From the NCBI RefSeq assembly GCF_900111895.1, contig NZ_FOKB01000001.1, forward strand, positions 687,177 through 751,176: a DNA stretch of 64,000 bases. Direction: 5' to 3'. Made by a program: the position numbers and the translations under genes. The stretch is from Pseudomonas simiae (GTDB taxonomy: Bacteria; Pseudomonadota; Gammaproteobacteria; Pseudomonadales; Pseudomonadaceae). Numbering within the stretch: position 1 is the first letter of the stretch; each line of letters starts with the position of its first letter. The notes beneath the pieces are model-generated. The model saw only the letters and a program-made list of their open reading frames with translations, ran no database searches and was not told the origin of the DNA. Positions 29,703 to 38,947 of the stretch are shown here, in pieces.

Positions 29703-29912
29703 ATGAAAGTAATCGTAACCAAGCTCCTGGGTTCGGCCGAGGTCGAGTTCCTGCGTGAGGGCGTGGTCGTTCACCGCGAGCGGTTCTTCGGCAAGGTCAC
29801 CACCGAGTACCGACGCACCATTGCGTTCAATGAGACGTTCGACGCTCACCGGTGCCGGTTTGTGACGGCCATACCTGCTGATCGGGCTTTCCAGTATGAG
29901 GTTTCACCATGA
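29703..29912 (+). CDS. Small hypothetical protein (69 aa)
   Basis: A basic beta-rich protein (MKVIVTKLLGSAEVEFLREG) that starts 5 bases after the micro-protein stop and overlaps the next start by 4 bases. Such small folds are common between the lysis and terminase genes. No family recognised. Confidence 0.65.
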   Translation: MKVIVTKLLGSAEVEFLREGVVVHRERFFGKVTTEYRRTIAFNETFDAHRCRFVTAIPADRAFQYEVSP

Positions 29913-30130
29913 GCGACCATTCAGGCGAGCACGTCCATTGGGCGGATGATGGCCGGGGCCAGCGAGAAGTCTTCCTCGACGGGAAGCGCATTGATTGCGT
30001 GACCTATTGCGACACGAAGGCCGGCATCGCCGTAGTGGCGGATATGCCTTTGCGCAGTACTGACGGCAAGCACATCGACTACCGCCCTGTATGGGGTGAG
30101 ATCACTGTGCTGACCCTGGAGGCATCATGA
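29909..30130 (+). CDS. Small hypothetical protein (73 aa)
   Basis: The product predicts a small beta fold (REVFLDGKRIDCVTYCDTKAG, then VWGEITVLTLE). Its ATG and stop overlap the genes on either side by 4 bases, so it is in a coupled string of four. Function unknown. Confidence 0.7.
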   Translation: MSDHSGEHVHWADDGRGQREVFLDGKRIDCVTYCDTKAGIAVVADMPLRSTDGKHIDYRPVWGEITVLTLEAS

Positions 30131-30318
30131 GCAAGGTCACCCGCCTGCGCCACGCGCTACCGATGAGCCCGGACATCAACAACGCATTGAGCGCTCTCGA
30201 CAAGGCTATTGCCGATGCTGTGGACGCTGCCAAGCAAGCCGGGCTGCCCCAGGGCCTGATCGTTGGATTGCTCCACGGGCACGCCCATGCACAGACGCAC
30301 CAGATGGTGACCGTATGA
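30127..30318 (+). CDS. Small hypothetical protein (63 aa)
   Basis: A helical protein with a His-rich C-terminal half (GLLHGHAHAQTHQM), which could bind metal. It is coupled by 4-base overlaps to both neighbours. No family recognised. Confidence 0.65.
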   Translation: MSKVTRLRHALPMSPDINNALSALDKAIADAVDAAKQAGLPQGLIVGLLHGHAHAQTHQMVTV

Positions 30319-30569
30319 CCGTCAAGGTTCTGCAGTTCAAGCGGGAGGACTGGCGCGACGCCGCCAAGACCCTTCGCAAGATTGCCGACGACCTCGACGC
30401 GGGTGAGCACCCCGAGTGTACGGTAGGCGCCTTGACGCTGATCGGAGCGAAGGGAGAGGTAACCGTGTTCGGCCTCGGCCCTAAGTGTGATGACCTGCAA
30501 TGCCTCGGTGCGATGCGCCTGGGCGAGCAGAAGCTGATTGATGTGCTGCTGGATAGCGCAGAGGGGTAG
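30315..30569 (+). CDS. Small hypothetical protein (84 aa)
   Basis: An alpha/beta protein starting MTVKVLQFKREDWRDAAKTL, with VGALTLIGAKGEVTVFGLG in the middle. It is the last of four coupled small genes ahead of the counter-oriented gene at 30599. Role unknown. Confidence 0.7.
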   Translation: MTVKVLQFKREDWRDAAKTLRKIADDLDAGEHPECTVGALTLIGAKGEVTVFGLGPKCDDLQCLGAMRLGEQKLIDVLLDSAEG

Positions 30570-30598
30570 GTGTGCCGCAGGTGAGTGCGGCACTTGCA

Positions 30599-30799
30599 TT
30601 ATTGCTTGTCGCCAAGCGCCTTTTGGATCTCGTCCGCATAGGCGGAAAGATTTCCCATGGCATGTGTGAGTTGGTTTGCATCAGTCGAGTGAGAAACGCT
30701 TAGTGCAATCACTTCAAGTGCGGCAGCTACTGCTGTGGCCCGCTTGACCGAGTCCGGACGAGAGACGACCTCTACGAGGTGGTCGATAGATTTGCCCAT
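30599..30799 (-). CDS. Small counter-oriented helical protein (66 aa)
   Basis: AAGGATCTTCAA precedes the ATG at 30799. The protein is two or three helices (VKRATAVAAALEVIALSVS; LTHAMGNLSAYADEIQKAL). It reads against the late operon, so it could be made in the lysogen and is a candidate moron. No family recognised. Confidence 0.6.
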   Translation of the reverse strand: MGKSIDHLVEVVSRPDSVKRATAVAAALEVIALSVSHSTDANQLTHAMGNLSAYADEIQKALGDKQ

Positions 30800-30872
30800 T
30801 TGAAGATCCTTCCGTTGAGTTGATCTTTACCAATACCGGCAACGCGCCACTATTTCAAGTTCAAGGTTATCC

Positions 30873-31496
30873 ATGGACAGGCCATACCCTCCATCGTCAC
30901 TGCTTGAACTGTCCGACCTGAGCGACTTCGGCATCCGCCTGACCCCAGCACCTGAGGTGTGGGAATGGCTCCAGGCTGAGATCCTTGCCGACACCGGCAG
31001 CATTCACAACGAAGACCATGCCCATCTACTGGATGCAGACATCCGGGTGATGTGGGCATCGTCGAGCTTCGAGAAGCAGGGCAGAACAGTCCTGGGCCAG
31101 GCCGAACAGGTAGCGTTCCGCGCTGGAGGTTGGCAGAAAGCCCGGATGGAGCAACAGATGCGTGATTGGTTCGGCGATGTGCCAGCCTTCATCATCACCC
31201 TGGCTGCCGACTACTGCGCCCAGTGCAGCGACCTTGAGTTCTGTGCGCTCTTGGAGCACGAGCTGTATCACCTGGCTCACGCGACCGACAAGTACGGTCA
31301 ACCAGCATTCACCCAAGACGGTGCACCGAAGATAAAGCTTCGGGGACACGACGTCGAAGAGTTCGTCGGTGTGGTCCGCCGCTACGGTGCAAGCCCTGAC
31401 GTTCAAGCGTTGGTGGATGCTGCAAACAGTCCTGCTGAGGTGGGGAAATTGAACATTGCGAGGGCCTGCGGAACCTGTCTGCTGAGATCGGCCTGA
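30873..31496 (+). CDS. Putative phage metallopeptidase
   Basis: The 207-residue protein has a zinc-peptidase motif HELYH (HExxH) within LLEHELYHLAHATDKYG (about residues 128-145) and a later conserved GHDVEEFVGVVRRYG that could give a third ligand. This pattern fits the PhageMetallopep family found before the terminase genes of many phages. AAGGTTATCC precedes the ATG. The substrate is not known; capsid or host protein processing are possible. Confidence 0.75.
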   Translation: MDRPYPPSSLLELSDLSDFGIRLTPAPEVWEWLQAEILADTGSIHNEDHAHLLDADIRVMWASSSFEKQGRTVLGQAEQVAFRAGGWQKARMEQQMRDWFGDVPAFIITLAADYCAQCSDLEFCALLEHELYHLAHATDKYGQPAFTQDGAPKIKLRGHDVEEFVGVVRRYGASPDVQALVDAANSPAEVGKLNIARACGTCLLRSA

Positions 31497-31527
31497 TTCT
31501 TGACAGGCTCTAGACGGATGAGAATTT

Positions 31528-32004
31528 ATGGCAGCCCTGAAAAATGAGGTGAAGAGCTTCATCGTTCAGGCGCTGGCGTGCTTTGACACCCCATCCCAGG
31601 TGGTGGAAGCCGTCAAGAACGAATACGGGGTTGTGGTGAGCCGCCAGCAGGTGGAGACGCACGACCCAACCAAGTCCGCGGGTAAGGGGCTGGCGGTGAA
31701 GTGGGCGACCCTTTTCCACGACACCAGGAAGCGGTTCCGAGAAGAGACCGCAGAGATCCCAATTGCCAACCGCGCCTTCCGGCTTCGTGGCCTGGGGCGA
31801 ATGGCTGAGAAGGCCGAGAACATGCGCAACCTGGCGCTGACCGCTCAGCTGTACGAGCAGGCCGCCAAAGAGGTGGGCGATGTTTACGTGAATCGTCGCC
31901 TCGAACCTGAAAAACCTCTGGGCTCCCAAGCGGACCAGCAGCACGCCGTTGCTGAGTACACCTTGGAGCCTGATGAGAATGTCCCCGCTACCCCGTACCT
32001 TTGA
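31528..32004 (+). CDS. Terminase small subunit, DUF2280
   Basis: The 158-residue protein starts MAALKNEVKSFIVQALACFDTPSQVVEAVK, an HTH-like DNA-recognition region of the DUF2280 family, then a long helical oligomerisation part and an acidic tail. It should recognise the packaging site. The large-subunit gene starts inside its 3' end. Confidence 0.85.
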   Translation: MAALKNEVKSFIVQALACFDTPSQVVEAVKNEYGVVVSRQQVETHDPTKSAGKGLAVKWATLFHDTRKRFREETAEIPIANRAFRLRGLGRMAEKAENMRNLALTAQLYEQAAKEVGDVYVNRRLEPEKPLGSQADQQHAVAEYTLEPDENVPATPYL

Positions 32005-33304
32005 CCCGCCGGTAAAGCTGACGCCCAAGCAGGCGAACATTTACTGCTGGGGCTTCCAGCCTGAGGCCCGCTTCCGCGATGCGGTGTGTGGTCGCCGGTT
32101 CGGCAAGACGTTCTTGGGCAAGGCTGAGATGCGTCGCGCGGCACGACTGGCTGCCGAGTGGGGCGTGAGCGTCGAGGATGAGATTTGGTACGGCGCGCCG
32201 ACCTTCAAACAGGCCAAGCGCGTGTTCTGGCGTCGGCTGAAGCAAGCCATCCCCGAAGCGTGGCGTGCACACCGCCCGAACGAGACTGAATGCTCGATCA
32301 CGCTCAAGTCCGGTCACGTCATGCGCGTGGTGGGGCTCGACAACTACGACAACCTGCGCGGCTCCGGTTTGTTTTTCGTCCTGGTGGATGAATGGGCGGA
32401 CTGCCCGTGGGCTGCCTGGGAGGAGGTGCTGAGGCCGATGCTGTCGACCTGTCAGTACACGATTCCGGGTGTCGGGGTGCGCAAGGGCGGCCATGCGCTG
32501 CGAATTGGTACTCCGAAGGGCTTCAACCACTGCTACGACACGTACTTGGACGGCAAGCCAGGTGGCGAGCCTGATCACAAGAGCTGGCAGTACACGTCAT
32601 TGCAGGGTGGCAACGTTCCTCCTGAAGAGCTTGACGCTGCCCGCCGCAAGATGGACCCGCGTACGTTCCGGCAAGAATACGAAGCCGGCTTTGAGAACTA
32701 CGCGGGCGTCGTCTACTACACGTTCAATCGTACAGATTGCCGCACCAGCGAGCGAATCAAGCCAGGTGAGGCGCTGCATATCGGTATGGACTTCAACGTC
32801 ATGAAGATGGCGTCCGTTGTCTATGTCGTGCGGGACGACCTGCCGCTGGCCCTGGATGAATTCCACGGGGTGCGCGACACGCCGGAGATGATCGAGAAGA
32901 TCCAGGCGCGGTTCCCTGGTCACTCGGTGGCGGTCTATCCCGACGCCAGCGGGCAGAACACCAGCAGCAAAAACGCGAGCGAGTCCGACCTGTCGCTACT
33001 GAAGAAGGCCGGGTTCACAGTTGTCGTTGATTCAACCAACCCTGGCGTTAAGGATCGCGTTAACTCAGTGAACGCCATGTTCCTGAACACTTATGGTGAG
33101 CGCCGCTTGAAGGTCAATATTGATCAATGCCCACAGCTAATGCTGTGCCTTGAGCGACAGACCTACACCGACAAGGGTGAGCCGGACAAAGACCCGAAGA
33201 AGGGTCACGACCACATGAACGATGCCGCCGGCTACTTCATTGCCAAGCGCTACCCGATCAAAACACGCACAGGCGGAACACGCCGAATTGGAGGCTTGGC
33301 CTGA
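31973..33304 (+). CDS. Terminase large subunit
   Basis: The 443-residue packaging motor has an ATPase domain with Walker A CGRRFGKT near residue 40 and Walker B FVLVDEWAD near 133, then a nuclease domain whose acidic residues lie in GMDFNVMK (about 275), YPDASG and a C-terminal HDHMNDAAGY. It would translocate DNA into the prohead and cut it. ATG codons at 31973 and 31979 are both possible; the first is used here. It overlaps the small subunit gene by 32 bases and the portal start by one. Confidence 0.92.
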   Translation: MRMSPLPRTFDPPVKLTPKQANIYCWGFQPEARFRDAVCGRRFGKTFLGKAEMRRAARLAAEWGVSVEDEIWYGAPTFKQAKRVFWRRLKQAIPEAWRAHRPNETECSITLKSGHVMRVVGLDNYDNLRGSGLFFVLVDEWADCPWAAWEEVLRPMLSTCQYTIPGVGVRKGGHALRIGTPKGFNHCYDTYLDGKPGGEPDHKSWQYTSLQGGNVPPEELDAARRKMDPRTFRQEYEAGFENYAGVVYYTFNRTDCRTSERIKPGEALHIGMDFNVMKMASVVYVVRDDLPLALDEFHGVRDTPEMIEKIQARFPGHSVAVYPDASGQNTSSKNASESDLSLLKKAGFTVVVDSTNPGVKDRVNSVNAMFLNTYGERRLKVNIDQCPQLMLCLERQTYTDKGEPDKDPKKGHDHMNDAAGYFIAKRYPIKTRTGGTRRIGGLA

Positions 33305-34764
33305 TGCCAGTGCAATCGACAAACCCCGACTACGACGCGCACATCGCCGAGTGGGAGATGATGGACGACGCGCTCGAGGGTGAGTGCGCCGTGAAGGGCA
33401 ACGAGCGCAACCTGCCTAAGCCGAGCGGTATGGTCGAAGCCGAAAAGATCGACGGCGCCGGCAACAAGTACCTCTACGAGAACTACACGAACCGGGCTCA
33501 GTACGAGCAATGGGTGCGCGACTCGCTGCGTTCGATGATGGGCCTGGTCTCTCGGTTGATCCCGGAGATCGAGTTGCCCACCGGCCTGAAAGGGCTGGAG
33601 GATAACGCGACAGCCGACGGCTTCGGCCTGAAGCAGTTGTTCTTCCGTATGGTGCGCCAGGCGATCTCTCACGGCCGAGTGCCGTTAGTGGTGAACATCG
33701 ACGAGAGCGGCGAGCCATATTTCTCGACGTATGCCACCCGTAACGCGATCAACTGGGACACCGCTGACCAAGGCGGCCGGCAGGACCTGGTGCTTTCTGT
33801 GTTCCGCGAATTCCGCAAGAAGGGCGGCGATCGCTACAGTCACGACTGCGACACGGTGTTTCGCGAGTTCTTCATGCTCAACGAGGTCTGCTACACGGCC
33901 GTGCGCAATGAGGGCGGCGAGTTGGTCGAGGACGAAAAGCCGCTGGGCACAACAGGAACTGACAACCGTCTGGTCAAAGGCCTGCCATACCTGCCCGTGA
34001 TCTACTGCGGTTCCACCGACAACTCCCCGGATGTCGATGAGGTGCCGCTGCTCACCATGGCGCGGGCGGCGCTGAAGTCCTACCAGTTGAGCGCTGACTA
34101 CTTCACCTCGCTGCACCAGACCAGCCACCCGCAGCCGTGGGTCTCCGGTCTGGATGAGGCGGTCGAGTTGAGCGTCACCGGGCCATCGGCGGCTTGGGAT
34201 CTTGGGCCTAGCGGGTCCTGCGGTTACCTGGAATTCCAAGGCGCCGGTATCGAAGCTGTGCGCAAGGCCATGGATGACCAGAAGAACGCCGCGCTTGAGG
34301 CGGGCGCCAAGGTCATGGACGTCGGCGGTACCGAGTCGGGCGAGGCGCGGAAGACGCGCCAGAACGATCAGCACGCCACGCTCCACAGCATCGTCATTAC
34401 CGTGGCCGAGGCGGTGGAGCAGGGGCTGCGTTACGCCGCCGAGTGGAAGGGATACGACCCTAAGCAGGTCAAGTTCAAGGTGAACCCTGAGTTCGTGACC
34501 CCGGTGGTCGACGCCCAGGTGCTCGCCGAGCTGCTGAAAGGCGTGATGGCCGGCACGATCAGCGCCGACACCTACTGGCAGTACCTCACTACCGGCAAGT
34601 TGCCGGACCGCCCATATGACGAAGAGGCCGACCTGATCAGCGATGAGCGCGAGTCGGCCGGCATCAACTTGGACAAAGACGATGCCATCGACAAATCTGG
34701 TGCGGGCGGACAGCCAACTGCTGGAGCAGACGACTCGCCACTCGGTAATGCTGGAGCGGCTTAA
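33304..34764 (+). CDS. Portal protein, DUF4055
   Basis: The 486-residue protein fits DUF4055 portal proteins: YLYENYTNRAQYEQWVRDSL near residue 56, AISHGRVPLVVNID near 120 and a long helical C-terminal region. It would form the dodecameric portal through which DNA passes and to which the terminase docks. Its ATG overlaps the terminase stop (TGATG), and the head morphogenesis gene starts within its last 83 bases. Confidence 0.9.
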   Translation: MPVQSTNPDYDAHIAEWEMMDDALEGECAVKGNERNLPKPSGMVEAEKIDGAGNKYLYENYTNRAQYEQWVRDSLRSMMGLVSRLIPEIELPTGLKGLEDNATADGFGLKQLFFRMVRQAISHGRVPLVVNIDESGEPYFSTYATRNAINWDTADQGGRQDLVLSVFREFRKKGGDRYSHDCDTVFREFFMLNEVCYTAVRNEGGELVEDEKPLGTTGTDNRLVKGLPYLPVIYCGSTDNSPDVDEVPLLTMARAALKSYQLSADYFTSLHQTSHPQPWVSGLDEAVELSVTGPSAAWDLGPSGSCGYLEFQGAGIEAVRKAMDDQKNAALEAGAKVMDVGGTESGEARKTRQNDQHATLHSIVITVAEAVEQGLRYAAEWKGYDPKQVKFKVNPEFVTPVVDAQVLAELLKGVMAGTISADTYWQYLTTGKLPDRPYDEEADLISDERESAGINLDKDDAIDKSGAGGQPTAGADDSPLGNAGAA

Positions 34765-35794
34765 GGCCGGCGAGGTCAAGAAATTTGAAAAGTACCTGCG
34801 CCAGATCGACAAGCTGGTGCGGGAGCAACTCACCCGCAAGGAGCTGACCACCTACAGCCGGGACCGCCTTGAGCAGTTCCTGGCCCGGGTGGACAGCAAG
34901 CTGCTGGAGATCTACAAGGCCTACGGTGATCTGGTGCAGGCTGATCTGGTCGACATCGCGCTTTACGAGTCGAGTTTTGAGGCCAAAAGCCTCAGCAATG
35001 CGCTCTCCATCGACGCGGTGGTGCCGACCAACACGGTGATCCGCGCGGCGGTATTCTCCTATCCGCTGCAGGTGAAAGGTATCGACGGTGGAAAGCTGCT
35101 GAAGAGTTTCGTCAGCGGCTGGACGCGCACGGAGACGATGCGCGTCACGAACACCATCAGGCTCGGCTTCGGCCAGGGCCAGACCAATGCGCAGATCATC
35201 CAGGCGATTCGCGGTACCGCGGCGCAGAACTTCACGGACGGCGTCCTGGCTGTGAGCAACCGCAATGCTGCCGCTGTGGTGCAGACGGCAATCCAGCACG
35301 TAGCCACCACGGCACGAATGGAGACGTTGAAGGCCAACAGTGACGTGGTGCTGGGCTATCGCTGGGTGTCGACGCTCGACCGCAAGACCTCGCAGCAATG
35401 CAAGGGCCTGGACGGCAGGCGCTTCGATCTGGGCAAAGGACCGCTGCCGCCGGCGCATATTAACTGCCGGTCAACCACGGTGCCGACCACCAGGCTTTCG
35501 GAGATGTTCGCCAAGGACGCCACGCGCGCCTCGGTGGGCGATAACGGTGGGGCTCAGGTCGACGCTGGCCTGAATTATTACGAGTGGCTGGCAACGCAAC
35601 CGGCGAGCTTCCAGGATCATGCCCTCGGGCCAGTCCGAGGCAAGTTGTTCCGTGATGGCGGGCTGACGCCGGAGAAGTTCGCAAAGCTGCAGCTCGACAA
35701 GTCATTCAAGCCACTGACGCTGGCGCAGCTGAAGGAAGCAGAGCCTGACATGTTCACCCGAGCAGGCGTTACACTCGGCGCTCCACCAGGTTGA
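34682..35794 (+). CDS. Minor head / head morphogenesis protein (SPP1 gp7, Mu F type)
   Basis: The 370-residue protein has a long helical N-terminal part and a conserved core around RWVSTLDRKTSQQCKGLDG and PPAHINCRSTTVP (about residues 230-268), the signature of the phage Mu F/SPP1 gp7 family. These proteins bind the portal during prohead assembly. The start overlaps the portal gene by 83 bases; a second possible start lies at 34748. The C-terminus carries a helical tail. Confidence 0.85.
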   Translation: MPSTNLVRADSQLLEQTTRHSVMLERLKAGEVKKFEKYLRQIDKLVREQLTRKELTTYSRDRLEQFLARVDSKLLEIYKAYGDLVQADLVDIALYESSFEAKSLSNALSIDAVVPTNTVIRAAVFSYPLQVKGIDGGKLLKSFVSGWTRTETMRVTNTIRLGFGQGQTNAQIIQAIRGTAAQNFTDGVLAVSNRNAAAVVQTAIQHVATTARMETLKANSDVVLGYRWVSTLDRKTSQQCKGLDGRRFDLGKGPLPPAHINCRSTTVPTTRLSEMFAKDATRASVGDNGGAQVDAGLNYYEWLATQPASFQDHALGPVRGKLFRDGGLTPEKFAKLQLDKSFKPLTLAQLKEAEPDMFTRAGVTLGAPPG

Positions 35795-35802
35795 GATAGC
35801 CG

Positions 35803-36288
35803 ATGCAGATCATCGTTGAGGACGGGAAGGGCAGGCCAGACGCGAATAGCTTCGTGCCGCTGGAGAAGCTGACCTTCTACCGCGACTACTACGGGTTCCG
35901 GATACCTGAAGCTGAGGCTGAGCAGGTCGAACTGCTGCTGCGCGCTGCGGCCGACATCAACAGTCGCCAGTGGAAGGGGCGCAAGGCCAATCCTGACCAG
36001 GCAATGGCCTGGCCCCGGCGTGACTGCAAGATCGAATACCAAACGCTTTCCGAGACATTCGTGCCCTTTGAGCTGGAATGGGGGCAGGTACGGCTGGCCG
36101 TCGAGTTATACGCTGTCGAGCAGGGCTTCCAGATCGAGGAGCCAACGTATTGCACTGAGCCCAATGGCCGGCGCACGCGGCTCAACCGAGATACGCCAGG
36201 GCTGCGCATGCGTCCGCCGCCCTATGCGCCGAGCAGGGCGCAGTTCGCCGATTACTTAGTGATGCGAGGTTTTTACGTCGTTCGATAA
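35803..36288 (+). CDS. Head-tail connector, DnaT-like
   Basis: The 161-residue protein begins MQIIVEDGKGRPDANSFVPL and contains YYGFRIP near residue 29 and RPPPYAPSRAQFADYL near the end, features of the DnaT-like family found in phage head clusters. It likely helps finish the head or connects it to the tail. It lies between the minor head gene and the moron. Confidence 0.7.
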   Translation: MQIIVEDGKGRPDANSFVPLEKLTFYRDYYGFRIPEAEAEQVELLLRAAADINSRQWKGRKANPDQAMAWPRRDCKIEYQTLSETFVPFELEWGQVRLAVELYAVEQGFQIEEPTYCTEPNGRRTRLNRDTPGLRMRPPPYAPSRAQFADYLVMRGFYVVR

Positions 36289-36341
36289 CTGTAATGCGTA
36301 GAGGCACTAGGCTATCATTCAAGCTATCACAAGGAGGATTT

Positions 36342-37085
36342 ATGAGTGAGCGCTTGATTAGTAGTTTTGCAATGGTCTTGATTTCTTTCACGCTGGGCAT
36401 GGTTGTAGGTGTAGTCAACGTTGACTGGCTTGCCAATCATGTCTCCGTTACTGGAACGATTGGGGAATGGTTCGCGGGCCTGGCTACATTCTCTGCGGTG
36501 GTATTTGCTCTGTGGCAATCCTACGAGCATAGACATAAAGAGCGAATGAAAGCTCGGGTTCTTGATAACAATGCAATTGAGGACTGGTCCCTTAGCGTTG
36601 TTTCTGAGGGGTTGATTCCTGTTACGGTTGTTGATGTGGATTTGATTGTTGGTAAAGGATCCTACAAGTCGAAGCTTGAAAAGAAGAAGAACTTACAGCT
36701 AAGTTTTCCGCATAAGCTTGAGCGTGGCGAGGTTCTTCAGCTCATCGCTATGGAGAAGGAGAGTCTGTCAGGCTTTGCTGATTGGCTCCTAGCACCCTTT
36801 GTAAGTGAACTTAGCTCGAAAAATATCAATAAAGGGCGACTTGACTGTCAACTAAATGATGATTACTTTGATGCTTTAAGTTCGCTGTCTAAGTCTCAGT
36901 TAAAGATTGTAATTCACTTTGCTCATGAAAGTATTACTCATGTTGTCAGTAGTAGTCTGTTGAATAGGCTTGTTTGGGATCTGAGCGAGCGACATAAGGC
37001 GGATCAGCTTGAAAAGCTGCGAGAACGACAAGAGGGATACGACGAAGTTGACAGAATGCTAGGGCCGGATTTTTTTTCGAAGTAG
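36342..37085 (+). CDS. Membrane-protein moron within the head genes
   Basis: The 247-residue protein has two N-terminal spans (about 5-23 and 38-58; GLATFSAVVFALWQS) and a cytoplasmic beta-rich domain with a helical C-terminus. AAGGAGGATTT sets the start at 36342. The gene is clearly AT-richer than the structural genes around it and is followed by its own terminator at 37108. These are the marks of a moron, perhaps a superinfection-exclusion protein. Its second span resembles that of the protein at 8333-8890. No family is certain. Confidence 0.7.
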   Translation: MSERLISSFAMVLISFTLGMVVGVVNVDWLANHVSVTGTIGEWFAGLATFSAVVFALWQSYEHRHKERMKARVLDNNAIEDWSLSVVSEGLIPVTVVDVDLIVGKGSYKSKLEKKKNLQLSFPHKLERGEVLQLIAMEKESLSGFADWLLAPFVSELSSKNINKGRLDCQLNDDYFDALSSLSKSQLKIVIHFAHESITHVVSSSLLNRLVWDLSERHKADQLEKLRERQEGYDEVDRMLGPDFFSK

Positions 37086-37107
37086 TAATGAATAGCGAGT
37101 TTCAGAA

Positions 37108-37130
37108 CCCAGCGAACGCTGGGTTTTTTT
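37108..37130 (+). terminator. Terminator after the moron
   Basis: CCCAGCG-AA-CGCTGGG with TTTTTTT. It closes the moron cassette but sits inside the head operon, so late transcription must read through it or restart. Confidence 0.85.
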
Positions 37131-37172
37131 ATGCCTGCAAAGCGGGCCGACCAAACCCAAGGGGTGCACCAA

Positions 37173-37910
37173 GTGGCAGACGAAAACCAGATTGATCTTG
37201 AAGACCCGGCAGTTCAGACCGCCATTGCTGCAGCCGTTGAGGCTGCAACCCTGGGCCTCAAGAACAAAAACACCGAGCTTCTTGGCTCGCTCCGGACCAC
37301 GAAGACCGAGCTGGACGGCTTCAAGTCCCAGTTTGAAGGCCTGGACATCGCTGCCGTGAAAGGGCTACTGACCAAGGTTGGCCAGGATGAAGAGACCAAG
37401 CTGATTGCCGAGGGCAAGCTGGACGAGGTCATCACCCGCCGTACCGAGCGCCTGCGCACCGACTACGACACCAAGTTGGCCGCCGAAAAGGCCCGTGCCG
37501 ATAAGGCAGAACAATTTGCCGCCAAGTACAGCGACAAGGTCCTGGCCGACTCCATCCGCGCTGCTGCCATCAAGGCCGGCGCGCTCCCTGAGGCTGCCGA
37601 GGACATCATCCTGCGCGCCCGGGGCACTTTCAAACTCAGTGAAGACGGCGAGGCGATTGCCACCGACCGTGACGGCGAGGTCGTTTACGGGAAGGACGGG
37701 AAAACCCCGCTGTCGCCGCTCGAATGGGCGGAATCTCTGCGTGAAACAGCAACACACCTGTGGCCAAGGGCTCAGGGTGCCGGGCAGACCGGCGACAACG
37801 GTGGCAAGGCCACGAAAAAGTGGGGCGAGTACACGGAAACCGAGCGCGCTGGGATCGCCCGTGACAACCCCGAGCTCTTCAAGAAAATCCAGGCCACCAA
37901 AGGAACCTAA
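37173..37910 (+). CDS. Putative scaffolding protein
   Basis: The 245-residue acidic, coiled-coil-rich protein starts at a GTG (MADENQIDLEDP) preceded by AAGGGG; the ATG at 37131 abuts the terminator T run and has no ribosome site. Long helices (residues 40-130) and position directly before the capsid gene are typical of prohead scaffolds. The start of the capsid gene overlaps its ribosome site with this gene's stop. Confidence 0.75.
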   Translation: MADENQIDLEDPAVQTAIAAAVEAATLGLKNKNTELLGSLRTTKTELDGFKSQFEGLDIAAVKGLLTKVGQDEETKLIAEGKLDEVITRRTERLRTDYDTKLAAEKARADKAEQFAAKYSDKVLADSIRAAAIKAGALPEAAEDIILRARGTFKLSEDGEAIATDRDGEVVYGKDGKTPLSPLEWAESLRETATHLWPRAQGAGQTGDNGGKATKKWGEYTETERAGIARDNPELFKKIQATKGT

Positions 37911-37913
37911 TCC

Positions 37914-38891
37914 ATGGCAACTACCCAACTGACCGACATCTTCGTCGGTGACTACTACGCCTCCCTGGCACCGGTTAACAGCCCGGAAAAGACCGCTGTG
38001 TACGAGTCGGGCATTGTGACCCGCTCGCCTGTGCTGGATGCGATCGCCTCCGGCAGCCAAGGCACCGCCGAGATCAGCTACTGGCAGGATCTCAACGCCG
38101 ATGAAGCCCCGAACATCAGCAACGACGACCCGAACGACCAAGGCGAAGTCGGCAAAGTCACCCAGGACAGCATGCGTGCCCGCGTTCTCTACCTCAACAA
38201 AGGCTACGGCGTCACCGACCTGACCGCTGAGCTGGCAAACAGCGAGCCTCAGCAGCAGATCCGCAACCGCTTCGGCACCTACTGGACCCGCCAGTGGCAG
38301 CGTTACACCCTGGGCGCGGCTCGCGGCATCATCGCGTCGAACATCGCGAACAACGGCGGTGACATGGTCATTGACGCGGGCGCGACCATCAGTGCGAACG
38401 CTTTCCAGGATGCCGCGTTTACCGCCGGCGACGCGGCTGACCAGTTCGGCGCGATCGGCGTGCACTCGGTGGTGATGAACCAGATGGTCAAGCAGGACCT
38501 CATCGAGTACCTGCGTGATTCTGACGGCAAGATCATCCTGGCCACCTACCTCGGCAAGCCAGTGTTCATGGACGACGCTCTGGTCTACGGCGCGGGCAAG
38601 TACCTGTCCGTGTTCTTCGGCCAGGGCGCTTTCGGTTACGGCGAAGGCACACCAAAGGTTCCGGTAGAACTGGAGCGGAAGCCCAGCGGCGGTAACGGTG
38701 GTGGTGCCGAAGTGCTGTGGGAGCGGAAGACCTACATCCTCCAGCCCGCAGGCTTCAGCTGGAAAGGCTCCGAGGCTCAAAACCTCAGCCCAACCGCGAC
38801 TCAGTACGCAGCTGCTGCAAACTGGCAGCGCGTGTTCAGCCGCAAGCAAGTTCCCTTCGCTGCTGTCATCAGCGGTACCACCACGCCGTAA
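37914..38891 (+). CDS. Major capsid protein
   Basis: The 325-residue protein begins with a pattern seen in phage coat proteins (YYASLAPVNSPEKTAVYESGI), has an alpha/beta core with RFGTYWTRQWQRYTLGAARG (about 124-143) and ends with a beta-rich domain. It likely has the HK97 fold. AAAGGAACC supports the start. It is made in the expected place after the scaffold. Confidence 0.88.
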   Translation: MATTQLTDIFVGDYYASLAPVNSPEKTAVYESGIVTRSPVLDAIASGSQGTAEISYWQDLNADEAPNISNDDPNDQGEVGKVTQDSMRARVLYLNKGYGVTDLTAELANSEPQQQIRNRFGTYWTRQWQRYTLGAARGIIASNIANNGGDMVIDAGATISANAFQDAAFTAGDAADQFGAIGVHSVVMNQMVKQDLIEYLRDSDGKIILATYLGKPVFMDDALVYGAGKYLSVFFGQGAFGYGEGTPKVPVELERKPSGGNGGGAEVLWERKTYILQPAGFSWKGSEAQNLSPTATQYAAAANWQRVFSRKQVPFAAVISGTTTP

Positions 38892-38947
38892 TCCGGCCCA
38901 CACAACCTGGCGTCTTTATCGGCGCCGGGGAGCTTTTGAGGTGACTC

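Noticed and set aside
33685..34851. Leftward 388-codon frame opposite the portal gene
   Set aside because: Antisense shadow; no start signal and no recognisable protein features.
37365..38903. Leftward 512-codon frame opposite scaffold and capsid genes
   Set aside because: Exact mirror of two strongly supported genes; repetitive Gly/Val/Ala composition typical of antisense frames in GC-rich DNA.
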